64,000 nt of DNA from an uncultured Sphingomonadaceae bacterium (GTDB lineage Bacteria > Pseudomonadota > Alphaproteobacteria > Sphingomonadales > Sphingomonadaceae): positions 372,001 through 436,000 of the forward strand of contig CANNCV010000002.1 of assembly GCA_947503245.1 (NCBI GenBank). Direction: 5' to 3'. A program made the position numbers and the translations under genes. This document shows positions 26,273 to 37,133 of the stretch, in pieces (position 1 is the first letter of the stretch; each line of letters begins with the position of its first letter). Under the pieces are notes generated by a model, which worked only from the letters and a program-made list of their open reading frames with translations, ran no database searches and was not told the DNA's origin.

Positions 26273-27576
26273 ATGACCAATTATAGCAGCATATATGGCA
26301 CTCTAGCATTTGCTCTAGCGCTGATTACAACACCGGCGGCCGCGCAGACAGATGCGCAGCCCGTTGCAGATGAGGAATCGTCCGCATCAGCAATGGGTGC
26401 AGAGACGATCAAAAAACTCACCGAGCAGGCCGACACAGCCTATAACAAGGGCGATTATGAAAGCGCGCTCGCAATCTATAAAACCCTAGGGCAAGCCGGT
26501 AATAGCAATGCTAATTACAATTATGGCTTGATGCTGCGCCGCGGCCTTGGCACAGAAAAGGATTTCTCGGAAGCCTTTCGCGTGCTGCAAATCGCCAGCG
26601 AAGGTGATGCTCCTAATGCTTTCACCGAATTGGGCCTAATGTATGAATTTGGTGAGATTGGCGAGAAAGACGAAGACATCGCAAATGACTATTATATGCG
26701 CGCACATGAAAAGGGCAGCAGCAGAGCGACATATTATATTGGTCTGAATTACCTTGAAGGTATTGGTTTTGAAAAAAATGTCGCAAAGGCCGAAAACTGG
26801 TTCAAAAAAGCCATCGCCATGGGTTCAGACTCTGCCATGCGGGAGCTGGGTGTTCTCTACATTACTGGCAATAAGTTAGAGCAAGACTATACCACTGGCT
26901 AGGGCTACTCACCCGCGCGGCCGCCGCTGGCAATAGCGATGCCATGTTTCATTTGGGCGTGTCACATGATTTTGCGACCGGCGTTGACAAGAATGATGAA
27001 CTGGCATTTTTTTGGTACAAAAAGGCGGCGGACTTAGGGCAAACCTCTTCTTTTAACAATCTGGCCCAATATTATCGCGATGGTAAGGGTGTAGAAAAAG
27101 ATACCAAGCAGGCCGAATTCTGGTTTGAAAAAGGTGTTGCGGCTAATGATGCTTATGCGATGGCGAATTTGGCATATATGCTGGCCTCAGCAGAGGGTCT
27201 TCCCCGCGATATAGCGCGCGCGCAAAAGCTGTTTGATCAGGCCATTGCGCTGAAAGACTCTTTTGCGATACGCACTATGGGGCTCGCCTATGAGGAGGGC
27301 CATTTGGGCAGCAAAGATACTGTAAAGGCCAATGCCTTATATCTTCAGGCGGCAGAACTGGGCGACCAGATCGCGATGCGCTATCTGGGCATCAATTATG
27401 AGGAAGGCATAGGTTTTATCAAAGACCTTGATAAGGCACGGTCTTGGTACGAAAAGGCCATTGCAGCAGGCGATGAAAGTTCAAAAGAATTGCTCGAGGG
27501 TATCAAGAAAGCCGACCGAGATTGGGTATCTGAAGTGATGGATGTCGAAGCCAATAGGGCAGATGACACCAATTAA
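26273..27576 (+). pseudogene. Sel1-repeat exported protein split by a frameshift
   Basis: Two adjacent frames (26273-26902 and 26944-27576) encode halves of one Sel1-repeat protein of about 434 aa. The first has a signal peptide (to about PAAAQ) and repeats such as YNYGLMLRRGLGTEKDFSEA. It ends at a TAG in ACT GGC TAG GG. If one base is restored there, the sequence continues TTG-LGLLTRAAAAGNSDAMF, joining without loss into the second frame (FHLGVSHDFATGVDK), so a single-base deletion near 26898-26903 is the simplest explanation. Sel1 repeats are TPR-like helical pairs used in protein-protein interaction. This may be a true pseudogene or an error in the sequence; both halves otherwise keep coding quality. 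Confidence 0.8.
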
Positions 27577-27974
27577 TCGTCACTGATAGGCAAAAAGCGG
27601 GTAATCACATCTTTGGTAATGCGTGCGGGGCGCAATGTTTTGGCGTCAACGCAGCACCAGCTTGACTTAACCTCTGCCAGCACTTCTTCGCCGCGTCTGA
27701 TGACAGTGTCATAAAATGCGCGTGCGCCATGCACTTTTTCAAGGATGACAGTGGCAATCACTTCATCATCAATAAAGGCTGGTTTGCGGTAGGTGATCTC
27801 ATGCTTTAGCGCCACCCAGAGATGCTCTGCCACAGCGGTTGGCGGGGCGATGCGCTCCCAATGCGCAATCACTGCATCCTGAACCCAATGCAGATAATTT
27901 GCATTGTTCACATGCCCCATAAAATCAATGTCTGACGGGGAGACGGATATAATATGGTCATGTAATCGGCTCAT
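27573..27974 (-). CDS. Acyl-CoA thioesterase, 4HBT/YbgC-like
   Basis: A 133-aa hotdog-fold thioesterase, expected to hydrolyse acyl-CoA esters in the cytoplasm. The conserved active-site segment SDIDFMGHVNNANYLHWVQDA (residues about 14-34) carries the Asp and His-Val-Asn pattern of the 4-hydroxybenzoyl-CoA thioesterase family. Length is typical. The start ATG at 27974 begins MSRLHDHIISV. The 3' end overlaps the Sel1 gene by 4 bp, convergently. Substrate chain length cannot be judged. Confidence 0.85.
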   Translation of the reverse strand: MSRLHDHIISVSPSDIDFMGHVNNANYLHWVQDAVIAHWERIAPPTAVAEHLWVALKHEITYRKPAFIDDEVIATVILEKVHGARAFYDTVIRRGEEVLAEVKSSWCCVDAKTLRPARITKDVITRFLPISDD

Positions 27975-28051
27975 ATTGCTTACACTAATGTTAGTTACCC
28001 AAAATTGAAAGCTGATAATTGCCGCTAAAGTGTAAACAGCAATATAACAGC

Positions 28052-31000
28052 CTAATAATCGCGCGAAATTCTAGCGTTCACGCTTTGCCGCCCGATGGTG
28101 GACACGGTCGATAATATGGAGAGCCAGCGCGTTATCTGGAATTCTGCCTGTGTGGCGGAATAGCCCTGACCATCGGTAATCACCTCTACATAGATATTGC
28201 GCGTTATATATTTGCCTGCGCCAATGCTGATGCCCTGCCCAATGGACGGATCGGCCGCGATAATCCGCAATCGGTCAAGACCAATGGCACCGCGCAGAGC
28301 ATTGATCGGGTCAAGCCCGCCACCGCTACGCAAAGAGGTCAGCGCTGCTGCCAATTGCACAGCCTCTGGCGCAGAAATATCTGTGACCGATGAACCGAAC
28401 AGCAGCCGTGCCAACAGTTCATCCTCAGGCAATTGCGGTATGCTGGTAAAGGTAATCTCAGGACGTAATCCGGTTCCCCCAACGCGGATATCCGCATCAA
28501 TGCCAGACAGGTTTGCCGTCGCCACAATGTCGAGCAGTGGATCAGCAGGGAAAGTTTCCTGAAAACGGATAAGGCCGCGTTCCAGATCAAAATCACGCCC
28601 AGCAAATTCATATTCACCGCGTATCAGATTGGCTGTACCGCTGATGCGCGGTGTGATCGTCGGCCCGTTAATCGCAATATCGGCGCGCCATTCGCTATCT
28701 ATGCCCAGCCCGCGCACTGCTATGCGGTTATTCGCCCGCGCCTTTATCGCAAACCGCCATGGTGTCGGCGGAATGAAGGGCGGTGCTTCATCGGGTCTGC
28801 GGTTAATCTCTCGATAGGCGATATCAGGCAACTCGGTAATAACCTCTGCCTTGCCCAGATTAAACCGGCCCTGATTGATGATAACATCACCGCCCAAAAC
28901 GCCGCTGCGATCACCTTCGGATTTGGCCGTGATACGGCCCGTCACCGTTGCCGCGAAATCATCACGCACCAGCAGATTGGCGTTGCGCACATCAAAGGCG
29001 AGATCAAGCGTGGCAAATTGCTTGCCGCCAAACCGCAAGGTGCCGCTGCCCAGCACATCCCCGCCATTAGGAGTCTTCCCCTTCAAGCTGGTCAGTGTGA
29101 ACTTGTCCCCTGCGAAACGGCCATTAACCGCGATCTTTTCGATGATCGTGCCAGAAAGCACGCTTTCGACCCGCGCATTTTGTGTCGCCAATTTGCCCTG
29201 CACCAACGGATTATCCAAAGTGCCGCTGGCCTGAGCGCGGACATCAACATTGCCCGTCATATCCAGAACATCAATACCGGTCAGGCGCCATAAGGCATCA
29301 ACCGGACCGGAATATTTGATCTCGCCCAGCAAATCGGCACGCGCCAGTCCTTCGGCAAAATCTGTATTGGCCGGTATATTGGCCAGCCGCATTTGCGCCC
29401 TGCCAAGCTCCTGATTTTTATCGCGAATGATCGTGCGCACTGCCAGATTGTCATCATTTAGCTGCGCATTCATTGCCAGATCAACGGGCCGTGATGTCAA
29501 GGCAATGGTGGACCGCGCCAACCGGTTAAGGCGCAATTTGGCCTCGCCTCTGGGGTTTTGCCCATTGCGGAAATTAAGGTTGAGCTGACCAGAGGCCGTG
29601 CCGCTCAAACCCAATTCACTAAACCCAACATCCAGCACAGCCAAAGGTAGCGCCTGCATATCCAGATTGACGCTCTGACGATCCATGCCGAACAGCCCTG
29701 ATACGCCCATTGAGCCGCGCCCTACAGTCATGCGTGTCTTGGCCAGTCGCCAGCCATTTGCGGTTTTGTTGATGATGGCAGAGCGCGATGTACCAATTGC
29801 CCGCAGGCCATAAGCCCCGTCCACATCAACTGCGATGCGGTTTCTTTCGATACGAGAGCGTGTTTGCAGAGAGAAACGGCTGCCACGCCGCCCTGCCAAA
29901 GATGCAGTAACATTGCCGACACAGGCTCTGTCGCTGATATTGCCGGATGACAGACAGCCGGGCAAATCAGCCTTTGCCGCAATACGGCCAATGAACAGAT
30001 TGCCGCGCGAAATACCCTGAGCCGTGATAGCCGCATCAATTTTGGGCAGGTCATTACCAAATAATGCTTTTATGTTGATCGCGCCCTGACGAATAAGCGT
30101 CGGCGTTTCACCAGCAAAGCGCGCATTGGCCAATTTTATATCGCTGGTAACAATGATGGTTTCCTGCTGGCTGTTCAGGCGGATATTGCCATTCACACCG
30201 CCACCGCTCAGCAGAAACTCGCCATTTGTGCCGCTATCGCCAGTGAAGATATCACCAGTAATCAATGAGTTGCTGATATTCAGCTCACGCACAGCAATTT
30301 GTGTCCGGCCATCAGCAAGCGCCATGATATTGGTCAAAGCATTAAATGGTCCGGCCAGTGAACCGCCTTTTGCCGTGATAGCAAAGCCCTGTTCCGCCGC
30401 AGCGACCGCCAGTTCAACATTGCTCAACCCCAGAGCGGGCAATGGGCTGTCTAGCACGATAGTTGCCTGGGCGAGCGAGCCCTGCCCTTCCGCATTCACA
30501 TCAAATGCGCCATAATCGCTATGTCGGCCAGCGGCGCGAATAACGGCATTACCATCAGCCTCTAAGCGCCCGCCGCCGAGCAATGCCAATTTTGCAGAGG
30601 CAATCTCCACATTGCGAAAAATGACAGGCTGGCGATCCGCATAATCTATCTGGCCAGAGAAACCGATATTCTCTCCAACATATTGGGCGATGGTTTGATT
30701 GACCACATTGCGCGTTTTGCCATTGATTATGGCCTGTGCTGACAATGCCTTACCAAATGCCAACCGTATATCAGCGGCAATATCAGCCGTGGCCACATTT
30801 TCGATGATATAATCATTCAGGTTGATCTGCCCATCGAGACGATAATCATTGGCCTGAACGCGGCCGACCAAACCCAATTGCCCCCGCAATTTGCCCGCGT
30901 CTATTGTCATGGCTTTAGAGGTTAAGATATTGTCCTCAAAAGCAAAGTCGCCAGATATTCTGGGCGGGCCCAGCAACGCATCTGCCTCTTTTATGCCGGT

Positions 31001-32284
31001 TATCAAGCGCGCCGCAGACATCTCCAGTTCACCGCTGATACGGCCATTATTGCTGGCAATATCGGCTTTAGCGATCAGCTTCTCAGCGCGGAAATCGTCA
31101 AAAGCAACGCTGTTCATGCTGATATCAAACGGGCTGCGCCAAGCATCAAAACTGCCATTGAACAGCATTTTTGCGACCAGAGCTTTGGTGCTAACGCCAA
31201 ATATATCCAAATCGCCCTGCCGCGCCGTTGCCGTAACAGCAAGATCGTCAAACAGATTATTAGCCAGATCAACCGCGCCCTGACCTTCCAGCGACAGCGC
31301 CGCCAAATTGGTCCGCAACCGGCCATCCAGCACGCGGTCAGTCATCACCGCTTCGCCATCAATGTTGATAGTTTCGCCAATGAGAGTAGCCAATTCCCCA
31401 TCCACAAAACTGGCGGGGAAAATATCGCCCTGCACAGCATAGGTGCCAGCCTGTGCCTTTAACGCAAGATCGGCCAGCAATTGCTGTTCATCCTTGGCTT
31501 GCAACACGCCTTGCCAATTGCTGTAGCTGCCATCACCCTGAGCTGTAATCTCCAACCCTCTTTGCAAGCCGGCCATACGCGCCAGCACGCCATCAACAGG
31601 CGCATTAACGTCCAGATCAAGATCGAATATATCCGCATCAGGCGAGATATCGACCTTGGCCATCAACCGATCTTCACCCGCTTGGATTGCGGCATTAATG
31701 TCCATCAGCACCCTGCCGCTGCGAATATCAGCCTTTGCCGTGAGCGCCAGAATACGCTCCTCACCCGCAATATCGGGATGGATCGTAAAATTCTCGCTCG
31801 TCAAACTGTCCAGACGAATATCAAAGTCTGGCAAAATAGGCGCCGTAGTGTCTGTTTCCAGCAATTCGGGCAGTGCCAGCAATGCGCCATTGCGCAGCGT
31901 GAGCGCCCGAATGTCGAGCAGATTTTGCAACCATGACAAAGGCCGCCAATCCAGCCGGGCTTCCTCTAAGGTCAGAAAGGTTTTTTGTGGGTCAGACAGG
32001 CGTACATCGCGGATAATCGCTTCGCCATAAATGGACCCGTCAATCGCGCCGACATCAATGTCCAGACCATTTTCAAATTCCAACGCGGAAATCTGCTGCG
32101 CCAGAAAGCGGCGGCCCGGCGCGGTATCCAATAACAGCCCCAATATGAGGATTATCACGGCCAGAAGAGTCAAGCATATCGCCGCGATCTTGGTAACGCG
32201 CCATAATGTCCATGCCCGCTTGCCCGTAGCGACTTTGGCATCTGCCTCATCCATATGGTCAGTTTGCGCAGTTTCAGTCATCAA
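28052..32284 (-). CDS. tamB: Translocation and assembly module subunit TamB
   Basis: Very long (1410 aa) AsmA/DUF490-type protein. One N-terminal membrane helix (about residues 31-52) anchors it in the inner membrane; the rest is periplasmic repetitive beta structure that bridges to the outer membrane partner TamA. The C-terminal DUF490/TamB domain is visible in GEYEFAGRDFDLERGLIRFQ and DELLARLLFGSSVTDIS, ending LGRQSVNARISRDY. The family's role is in outer membrane protein insertion and phospholipid transport. The start overlaps the tamA stop by 4 bp (32281-32284), indicating translational coupling. Length is close to E. coli TamB (1259 aa). Confidence 0.95.
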   Translation of the reverse strand: MMTETAQTDHMDEADAKVATGKRAWTLWRVTKIAAICLTLLAVIILILGLLLDTAPGRRFLAQQISALEFENGLDIDVGAIDGSIYGEAIIRDVRLSDPQKTFLTLEEARLDWRPLSWLQNLLDIRALTLRNGALLALPELLETDTTAPILPDFDIRLDSLTSENFTIHPDIAGEERILALTAKADIRSGRVLMDINAAIQAGEDRLMAKVDISPDADIFDLDLDVNAPVDGVLARMAGLQRGLEITAQGDGSYSNWQGVLQAKDEQQLLADLALKAQAGTYAVQGDIFPASFVDGELATLIGETINIDGEAVMTDRVLDGRLRTNLAALSLEGQGAVDLANNLFDDLAVTATARQGDLDIFGVSTKALVAKMLFNGSFDAWRSPFDISMNSVAFDDFRAEKLIAKADIASNNGRISGELEMSAARLITGIKEADALLGPPRISGDFAFEDNILTSKAMTIDAGKLRGQLGLVGRVQANDYRLDGQINLNDYIIENVATADIAADIRLAFGKALSAQAIINGKTRNVVNQTIAQYVGENIGFSGQIDYADRQPVIFRNVEIASAKLALLGGGRLEADGNAVIRAAGRHSDYGAFDVNAEGQGSLAQATIVLDSPLPALGLSNVELAVAAAEQGFAITAKGGSLAGPFNALTNIMALADGRTQIAVRELNISNSLITGDIFTGDSGTNGEFLLSGGGVNGNIRLNSQQETIIVTSDIKLANARFAGETPTLIRQGAINIKALFGNDLPKIDAAITAQGISRGNLFIGRIAAKADLPGCLSSGNISDRACVGNVTASLAGRRGSRFSLQTRSRIERNRIAVDVDGAYGLRAIGTSRSAIINKTANGWRLAKTRMTVGRGSMGVSGLFGMDRQSVNLDMQALPLAVLDVGFSELGLSGTASGQLNLNFRNGQNPRGEAKLRLNRLARSTIALTSRPVDLAMNAQLNDDNLAVRTIIRDKNQELGRAQMRLANIPANTDFAEGLARADLLGEIKYSGPVDALWRLTGIDVLDMTGNVDVRAQASGTLDNPLVQGKLATQNARVESVLSGTIIEKIAVNGRFAGDKFTLTSLKGKTPNGGDVLGSGTLRFGGKQFATLDLAFDVRNANLLVRDDFAATVTGRITAKSEGDRSGVLGGDVIINQGRFNLGKAEVITELPDIAYREINRRPDEAPPFIPPTPWRFAIKARANNRIAVRGLGIDSEWRADIAINGPTITPRISGTANLIRGEYEFAGRDFDLERGLIRFQETFPADPLLDIVATANLSGIDADIRVGGTGLRPEITFTSIPQLPEDELLARLLFGSSVTDISAPEAVQLAAALTSLRSGGGLDPINALRGAIGLDRLRIIAADPSIGQGISIGAGKYITRNIYVEVITDGQGYSATQAEFQITRWLSILSTVSTIGRQSVNARISRDY

Positions 32285-34599
32285 AATGCCTGCCCAAGTG
32301 AGACATAAACGCCGATGGCCGCATCATTTGGCCCGGGGTTTATGGGCGTACCAACATCAAGCCGCAAAGGGCCGAAGCTGCTATAATAGCGCAGACCTAT
32401 CCCTGCGCCATAGCGTAACCGGCGAAATGTCGGGAAGCTGTTATCATAAACATTGCCGGCATCAATAAAGGGGACAACGCCAAATTCGCCAAAACGCACC
32501 CGTGCTTCCAGCGAAAACTCGGCCAAACTGCGCCCGCCAACCGGATCTCCATTAATATCTATGGGGCCAACATCCTGAAAGCCAAAACCCCGTACCGAAC
32601 CACCACCGCCGGAATAAAAACGCCGTGATGGCGCAATAGCAAAGGTGCTGGCCCCTGTGATGCTCGCCAAGCGTGTGCGCCCTGCAAGAATGATATTATC
32701 GCTAAACGGTTGATAGAAGCTGGCGTCAAACTGGCTGCGGAAATAACCGACATTACCGGTTATGAGCGACACCTCTGGTGAGACAAGTATCGCGACACGG
32801 AAACCCTTTGATGGATCGAGCAGATCATCACTGCCATCATAAGCCAATGATGCTGGCAAAGCGGCAATGCCGAATGTCTCTCGCCCGGTATCATTTGGTC
32901 CGGCAATATCGCTTTCATCGGTCAAGACAAATTCAACACCGGCTGACCATGTCCATTTCTTCTGGAAGATCAAATTGGTTTGCCGTTGAATATTGGCCGA
33001 TAAAGATATGGTTCGCGCGTCAAACGCATCGCGCTGAACATTGGCAATCAGCGCGTTGATGTTCAGCACCGTGTCACGCTGGCGGAAATTGTTGCGTTGA
33101 TAGGTTGCGCCTAATAGCTGTTCCTGCGTGCCCACAACCCCGCGCACCCGCACCAGACCTTCGGGCGGGAAGAAATTGCGATGTTCCCAGCTTGCCGCGA
33201 TACGGAAACCTTCACCAGTGCCAAAGCCCAGTTCGCCGGCAATGGTCCGCAGGGGTGCTGGCGCGATATCGACATTCAGATCGACAATTTCGGTTGCTTT
33301 GGCCGGAGTATCAGCACCAGCCACGCCCAATCGCTTTGGCTGGCTTTCAGGATCAATCTCCTTATCCTCGGCAGGCACAGCCGTGATGGAGACAGAGGAC
33401 ACCAACCCGGTTGCCAAAATGGCGCGGCGCAAATCCTCCACACGTGAAGCGCGGAAAATGTCACCCGTGTCAAAGCGAGCAATACGCAGCAAATGGCGCG
33501 CACTTAACAGCGGGTCGTCACCTACATTGATATTGCCAAAACGGTATTTCTCACCCGGTGTGATTTCCAGTGACAAATCAGCAGACAGCGCCTGATGATC
33601 TATAACCAGTTCGGCAGGGGCAAGATTGGCAAAGGCATAGCCATTTTCTGCCAGCGCCTGCGCCAAGCGTTCTTCTCCAGCGACAATGTCATCGCTATTG
33701 GCGACATCACCACTGGCCAAGCCGAATGTTCTGATGAAATAGGGATAATCATCCCCCGCATCGCGCAAATTGCCCAGATTGATGTCACCAAATCTGTATA
33801 ATGGTCCGGCCGTCACCAGAAAGTTGACCAATATGTCATCACTGATTTGCACATTGTTATCAGCGGCATCATTTTGTGCATCGGCCACAGCAGAAGAGGC
33901 AGCAAATAACGGTTCCACTATGCCATCATAATGGCCGTAAATACGCAGCAAACGTAGCAATAAGGCGCGATCAAGATTGGCGCGCCGCCTGATCTGCGCA
34001 ATATTGCTATCATCATCATTCAATGTTTCCAGCGAAGAGAGCGCATTAAACCTTTGCAATAAATCACGGCGGTCACGGCTGGATATCAATCCATCGCTAA
34101 ACGCCACATCCACATCATAGTCAGTGATTTTTCTTGGCAATGGCACATCGACCAATCCGCTATTGGCGGCTTGAGCAGATACGCCTTGCAAAGGCTCACG
34201 CGTAGAAGGGCCTAGCGTATCCTGATCCGCCAATATTGCCGCCCCATCACTGCCATCTTCAGAGGTATCACCGGGCACATCATCAGGCACATCGCTTTCG
34301 GCAATCTCCTCATTATCGGCAAGGCCGTTAATCGGCGTATCAAATTCCGGCCAATCAACGCCGAAATCATCCATATTTGTTAAAGGCGCATCCAAATCTA
34401 TCTCTGGCGGTAAATTTGTCTCGCTAGGAATAACCGTTTCTTGGCTAGGTGCTTCGACAGTGTCTTGACCATCAATCCCATCATCCTGCGCCTTTGCGGC
34501 GCCTGCACAGAATAATAGCGTTACAAGCGATGCATAGTAGCTTTTTCGCAAGCCAGCGAAGCGTTGGATACTATGGAAATGCGACAAGCCGGTGCCCAA
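32281..34599 (-). CDS. tamA: Translocation and assembly module subunit TamA
   Basis: Omp85-family outer membrane protein: N-terminal POTRA domains and a C-terminal 16-strand barrel (residues about 440-772, with YSGGGGSVRGFGFQDVGP in the conserved L6 region and a terminal VSLGQAF). At 772 aa it is longer than E. coli TamA (577 aa). A segment of roughly 100 residues after the signal peptide is strongly acidic (many Asp/Glu, Pro, Ser) and probably disordered. The chosen start is a TTG at 34599 with no clear ribosome site; other TTG codons just downstream (for example before RKSYYASL) could be used. It forms an operon with tamB. Confidence 0.92.
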   Translation of the reverse strand: MGTGLSHFHSIQRFAGLRKSYYASLVTLLFCAGAAKAQDDGIDGQDTVEAPSQETVIPSETNLPPEIDLDAPLTNMDDFGVDWPEFDTPINGLADNEEIAESDVPDDVPGDTSEDGSDGAAILADQDTLGPSTREPLQGVSAQAANSGLVDVPLPRKITDYDVDVAFSDGLISSRDRRDLLQRFNALSSLETLNDDDSNIAQIRRRANLDRALLLRLLRIYGHYDGIVEPLFAASSAVADAQNDAADNNVQISDDILVNFLVTAGPLYRFGDINLGNLRDAGDDYPYFIRTFGLASGDVANSDDIVAGEERLAQALAENGYAFANLAPAELVIDHQALSADLSLEITPGEKYRFGNINVGDDPLLSARHLLRIARFDTGDIFRASRVEDLRRAILATGLVSSVSITAVPAEDKEIDPESQPKRLGVAGADTPAKATEIVDLNVDIAPAPLRTIAGELGFGTGEGFRIAASWEHRNFFPPEGLVRVRGVVGTQEQLLGATYQRNNFRQRDTVLNINALIANVQRDAFDARTISLSANIQRQTNLIFQKKWTWSAGVEFVLTDESDIAGPNDTGRETFGIAALPASLAYDGSDDLLDPSKGFRVAILVSPEVSLITGNVGYFRSQFDASFYQPFSDNIILAGRTRLASITGASTFAIAPSRRFYSGGGGSVRGFGFQDVGPIDINGDPVGGRSLAEFSLEARVRFGEFGVVPFIDAGNVYDNSFPTFRRLRYGAGIGLRYYSSFGPLRLDVGTPINPGPNDAAIGVYVSLGQAF

Positions 34600-34756
34600 A
34601 CAAGAAAATTCGTGGATTTTTCTAAATATAGCAATGGGCTATCATGCCCTTCACCGTTAAGCAAAGACCATCACCGAATATCGACAGAATTTTACCTGTT
34701 TTCAGCCACTCTTGGCCGCACTTTCCGCCGCTACGGCACCAATGCAGCCTTCATGC

Positions 34757-35500
34757 CTATTCGCTGTCAAAAGCGATCCAGCCATTTGGCCCAAGCTTTT
34801 CCAGTGGCCGATAGCGCGTTTTATATGCCATGCGCGCTGACCCATCGACCCAATAGCCCAGATAGACATAGGGCAGATCGCTTTGCGCAGCCCGCAAAAT
34901 ATGGTCCATGATGACGTAATTGCCCAATCCTTGACGCCATGGATGCTGCGGATCAAAAAAGCTGTACACCATGGATAAGCCATCATTTTGTATATCGGTC
35001 AGACATGCGCCAACCAAACGTCCGCCATCGCCATTGCAATCAGGCTCGCGATATTCAATGACATTGCTGCGTACCGGTGACTGCTCGACCATATCGGCAT
35101 AGTCGCCTTCATCCATCTCGATCATGCCGCCATCAGGGTGGCGCACAGACAGATAGCTTTTGAGCAGCTCATATTGCTCATCCGTTGCCCATGGACGGCA
35201 TTTTTTGACCACAAGGTCGCTATTGCGGCGAATGATTTTGCGTTGGGTTGCGCTGGGTTTGAACTCTGCTGCGTTAACACGAACGGAAACACATGCGTGG
35301 CAATCGCTGCAACTGGGCCGGTAAGCGACATTTTGGCTGCGGCGAAAACCGATGCGTGACAATGCGTCATTCAATTCATCAGCATGGCCGCCATTAAGCT
35401 CGGTAAAGACCTTACGTTCAGTCTTGCCAGGCAGATACGGGCAAGGCGAAGGGTGCGTCACAAAAAATCTGGGAAAGCGTGATGGCGCACTCACTGTCAA
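34757..35500 (-). CDS. bpt: Aspartate/glutamate leucyltransferase
   Basis: Aminoacyl-tRNA-protein transferase that adds leucine to proteins with N-terminal Asp or Glu, feeding the N-end rule (ClpS/ClpAP) degradation pathway. The 247-aa product contains the ATE family blocks [34 protein letters not shown] (Cys-rich N-terminal centre) and [18 protein letters not shown]. Length is typical for Bpt. It is separated from tamA by 157 bp on the same strand and downstream of ilvA. The start is taken at 35500. Confidence 0.93.
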   Translation of the reverse strand: MTVSAPSRFPRFFVTHPSPCPYLPGKTERKVFTELNGGHADELNDALSRIGFRRSQNVAYRPSCSDCHACVSVRVNAAEFKPSATQRKIIRRNSDLVVKKCRPWATDEQYELLKSYLSVRHPDGGMIEMDEGDYADMVEQSPVRSNVIEYREPDCNGDGGRLVGACLTDIQNDGLSMVYSFFDPQHPWRQGLGNYVIMDHILRAAQSDLPYVYLGYWVDGSARMAYKTRYRPLEKLGPNGWIAFDSE

Positions 35501-35648
35501 ACGGGCCTTTCAAGTTCAAAACATCGATGCATCCAGCATAATGCCAGAATCACTATGTCACTTCTATGACGTAAGCACGGCTGCCCCTCAAACGGTTTAA
35601 CCAAGAAAATATGCATTTTGCGCAAAAATATCGATTATTAGGCTATAA

Positions 35649-36908
35649 TTACCCCAATTCGATGCGCGTTACCTCATATTCTGCAGAACGCAGCGCCGCC
35701 AATAATGCGTCCAACTGGTCGGAATCGCGCGCCTCACATTCAATATCTGTATAAAGACCTTTTGCTGGCAATTTGGTGAATATGCGCTGATGGTAAATTT
35801 CAATAATATTGACCTGATGCTGGTCAAATATCCGCATTGCGCGGAACAATGATCCCGGCTGATCGCGCAGGCTCAGGCGTAATCTCGCAAGGCGTCCCGA
35901 ACGCGCAAGGTCGCGCAGCAGCACATTGGCGAGCAAGCGCGTATCAATATTGCCGCCGCACAGAACAACGCCAACCTTTTGCCCTTTAAACAGCTCTGGA
36001 TTGACCAGAATTGCCGCCAGACCAGCAGCGCCCGCGCCTTCAATCACCGACTTTTCAATTTGCAGCAACAGGCTGACCGATTTTTCCAGTGCTGCCTCAT
36101 CAATGAGCAGCATATTGTCAGCCAGACCTTCAATATGCCGCGCAGTATATTCACCCGGATTTTTAACAGCGATACCTTCGGCCAAAGTGTCGCCGCCACA
36201 TGGCAAATCCTCGCCTTTCAGCCGCGCATACATGGATGGATAAAGTTCCGCCTCGACACCGGTCAATTTGATGTCAGGGTTAACCGCTTTTGCCGCGGTG
36301 CCCATGCCCGTGAACAGACCGCCGCCGCCAATAGGGATGACCAGATGCTCAAGATCAGGAACATCTTCCAGCATTTCCAGTGCCACCGTGCCTTGCCCAG
36401 CAGCAATCCATGGATGATCGAAAGGATGAACAAAAGTGAGCGAGCGTTCTTTCTCTAACTGGCGCGCATAATCATAAGCATCATCGAATTTTTCGCCATG
36501 CAAGATGACATTGCCGCCATTGGCTTTGGTATGCTCTATCTTCACCGCAGGTGTGCCTGTCGGCATGACTATCGTAACGGGCACACCAAGCCGTGTGCCA
36601 TGATAGGAAAGACCTTGTGAGTGATTGCCCGCTGATGCCGCGATCACCCCCTCTTTGCGCAATTCTTCCGGCATTTGCAGCAGAAAGTTCAGCGCACCGC
36701 GCTCTTTATAAGCAGCTGTAAATTGCAGATTCTCAAATTTGAGATAAATTTCTGCGCCGGTAATCGCTGATAATGTCCTGCTGTGCAGAATAGGCGTACG
36801 CACGACCGCGCCATGAATACGCTCTTGGGCCGCTTTGATTTCGGACAGGGCAAGCCAATGATCAGCAAGATCATCAGGCGAAGGCACATTGGGCAAGCTA
36901 TTGGTCAT
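35649..36908 (-). CDS. ilvA: Threonine ammonia-lyase (threonine dehydratase)
   Basis: PLP-dependent deamination of threonine to 2-oxobutanoate, the first committed step of isoleucine synthesis (or threonine catabolism). The 419-aa product has the PLP lysine in AAYKERGALNFL, AASAGNHSQGLS, and the glycine-rich phosphate loop VIPIGGGGLFTG. The C-terminal ~80 residues form a single ACT-like domain (LRDQPGSLFRAMRIFDQHQ). That is the TdcB/short-IlvA pattern rather than the double-ACT biosynthetic enzyme, so feedback regulation may differ from E. coli IlvA. It is transcribed divergently from the dehydrogenase gene at 37134. Confidence 0.92.
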   Translation of the reverse strand: MTNSLPNVPSPDDLADHWLALSEIKAAQERIHGAVVRTPILHSRTLSAITGAEIYLKFENLQFTAAYKERGALNFLLQMPEELRKEGVIAASAGNHSQGLSYHGTRLGVPVTIVMPTGTPAVKIEHTKANGGNVILHGEKFDDAYDYARQLEKERSLTFVHPFDHPWIAAGQGTVALEMLEDVPDLEHLVIPIGGGGLFTGMGTAAKAVNPDIKLTGVEAELYPSMYARLKGEDLPCGGDTLAEGIAVKNPGEYTARHIEGLADNMLLIDEAALEKSVSLLLQIEKSVIEGAGAAGLAAILVNPELFKGQKVGVVLCGGNIDTRLLANVLLRDLARSGRLARLRLSLRDQPGSLFRAMRIFDQHQVNIIEIYHQRIFTKLPAKGLYTDIECEARDSDQLDALLAALRSAEYEVTRIELG

Positions 36909-37133
36909 GCATTCCCCCTAACTTGCCGTAACGGGATTACAAGATGAATTTGCTTCTAACGTGCGACATTTGATGCGGCAATTGACGATCATGGTCTTGA
37001 CGGACCATGAGCAGACCCGCAATGCAGCATCTGATATTTTGCGTATTTGCTAAAGACTGTGGTTTGATAGGGAAGCTGAGCCAATTGGCTGTCATCCGAT
37101 CATCCAAGACACAGGTTGCTGAGGATAGAGAAT

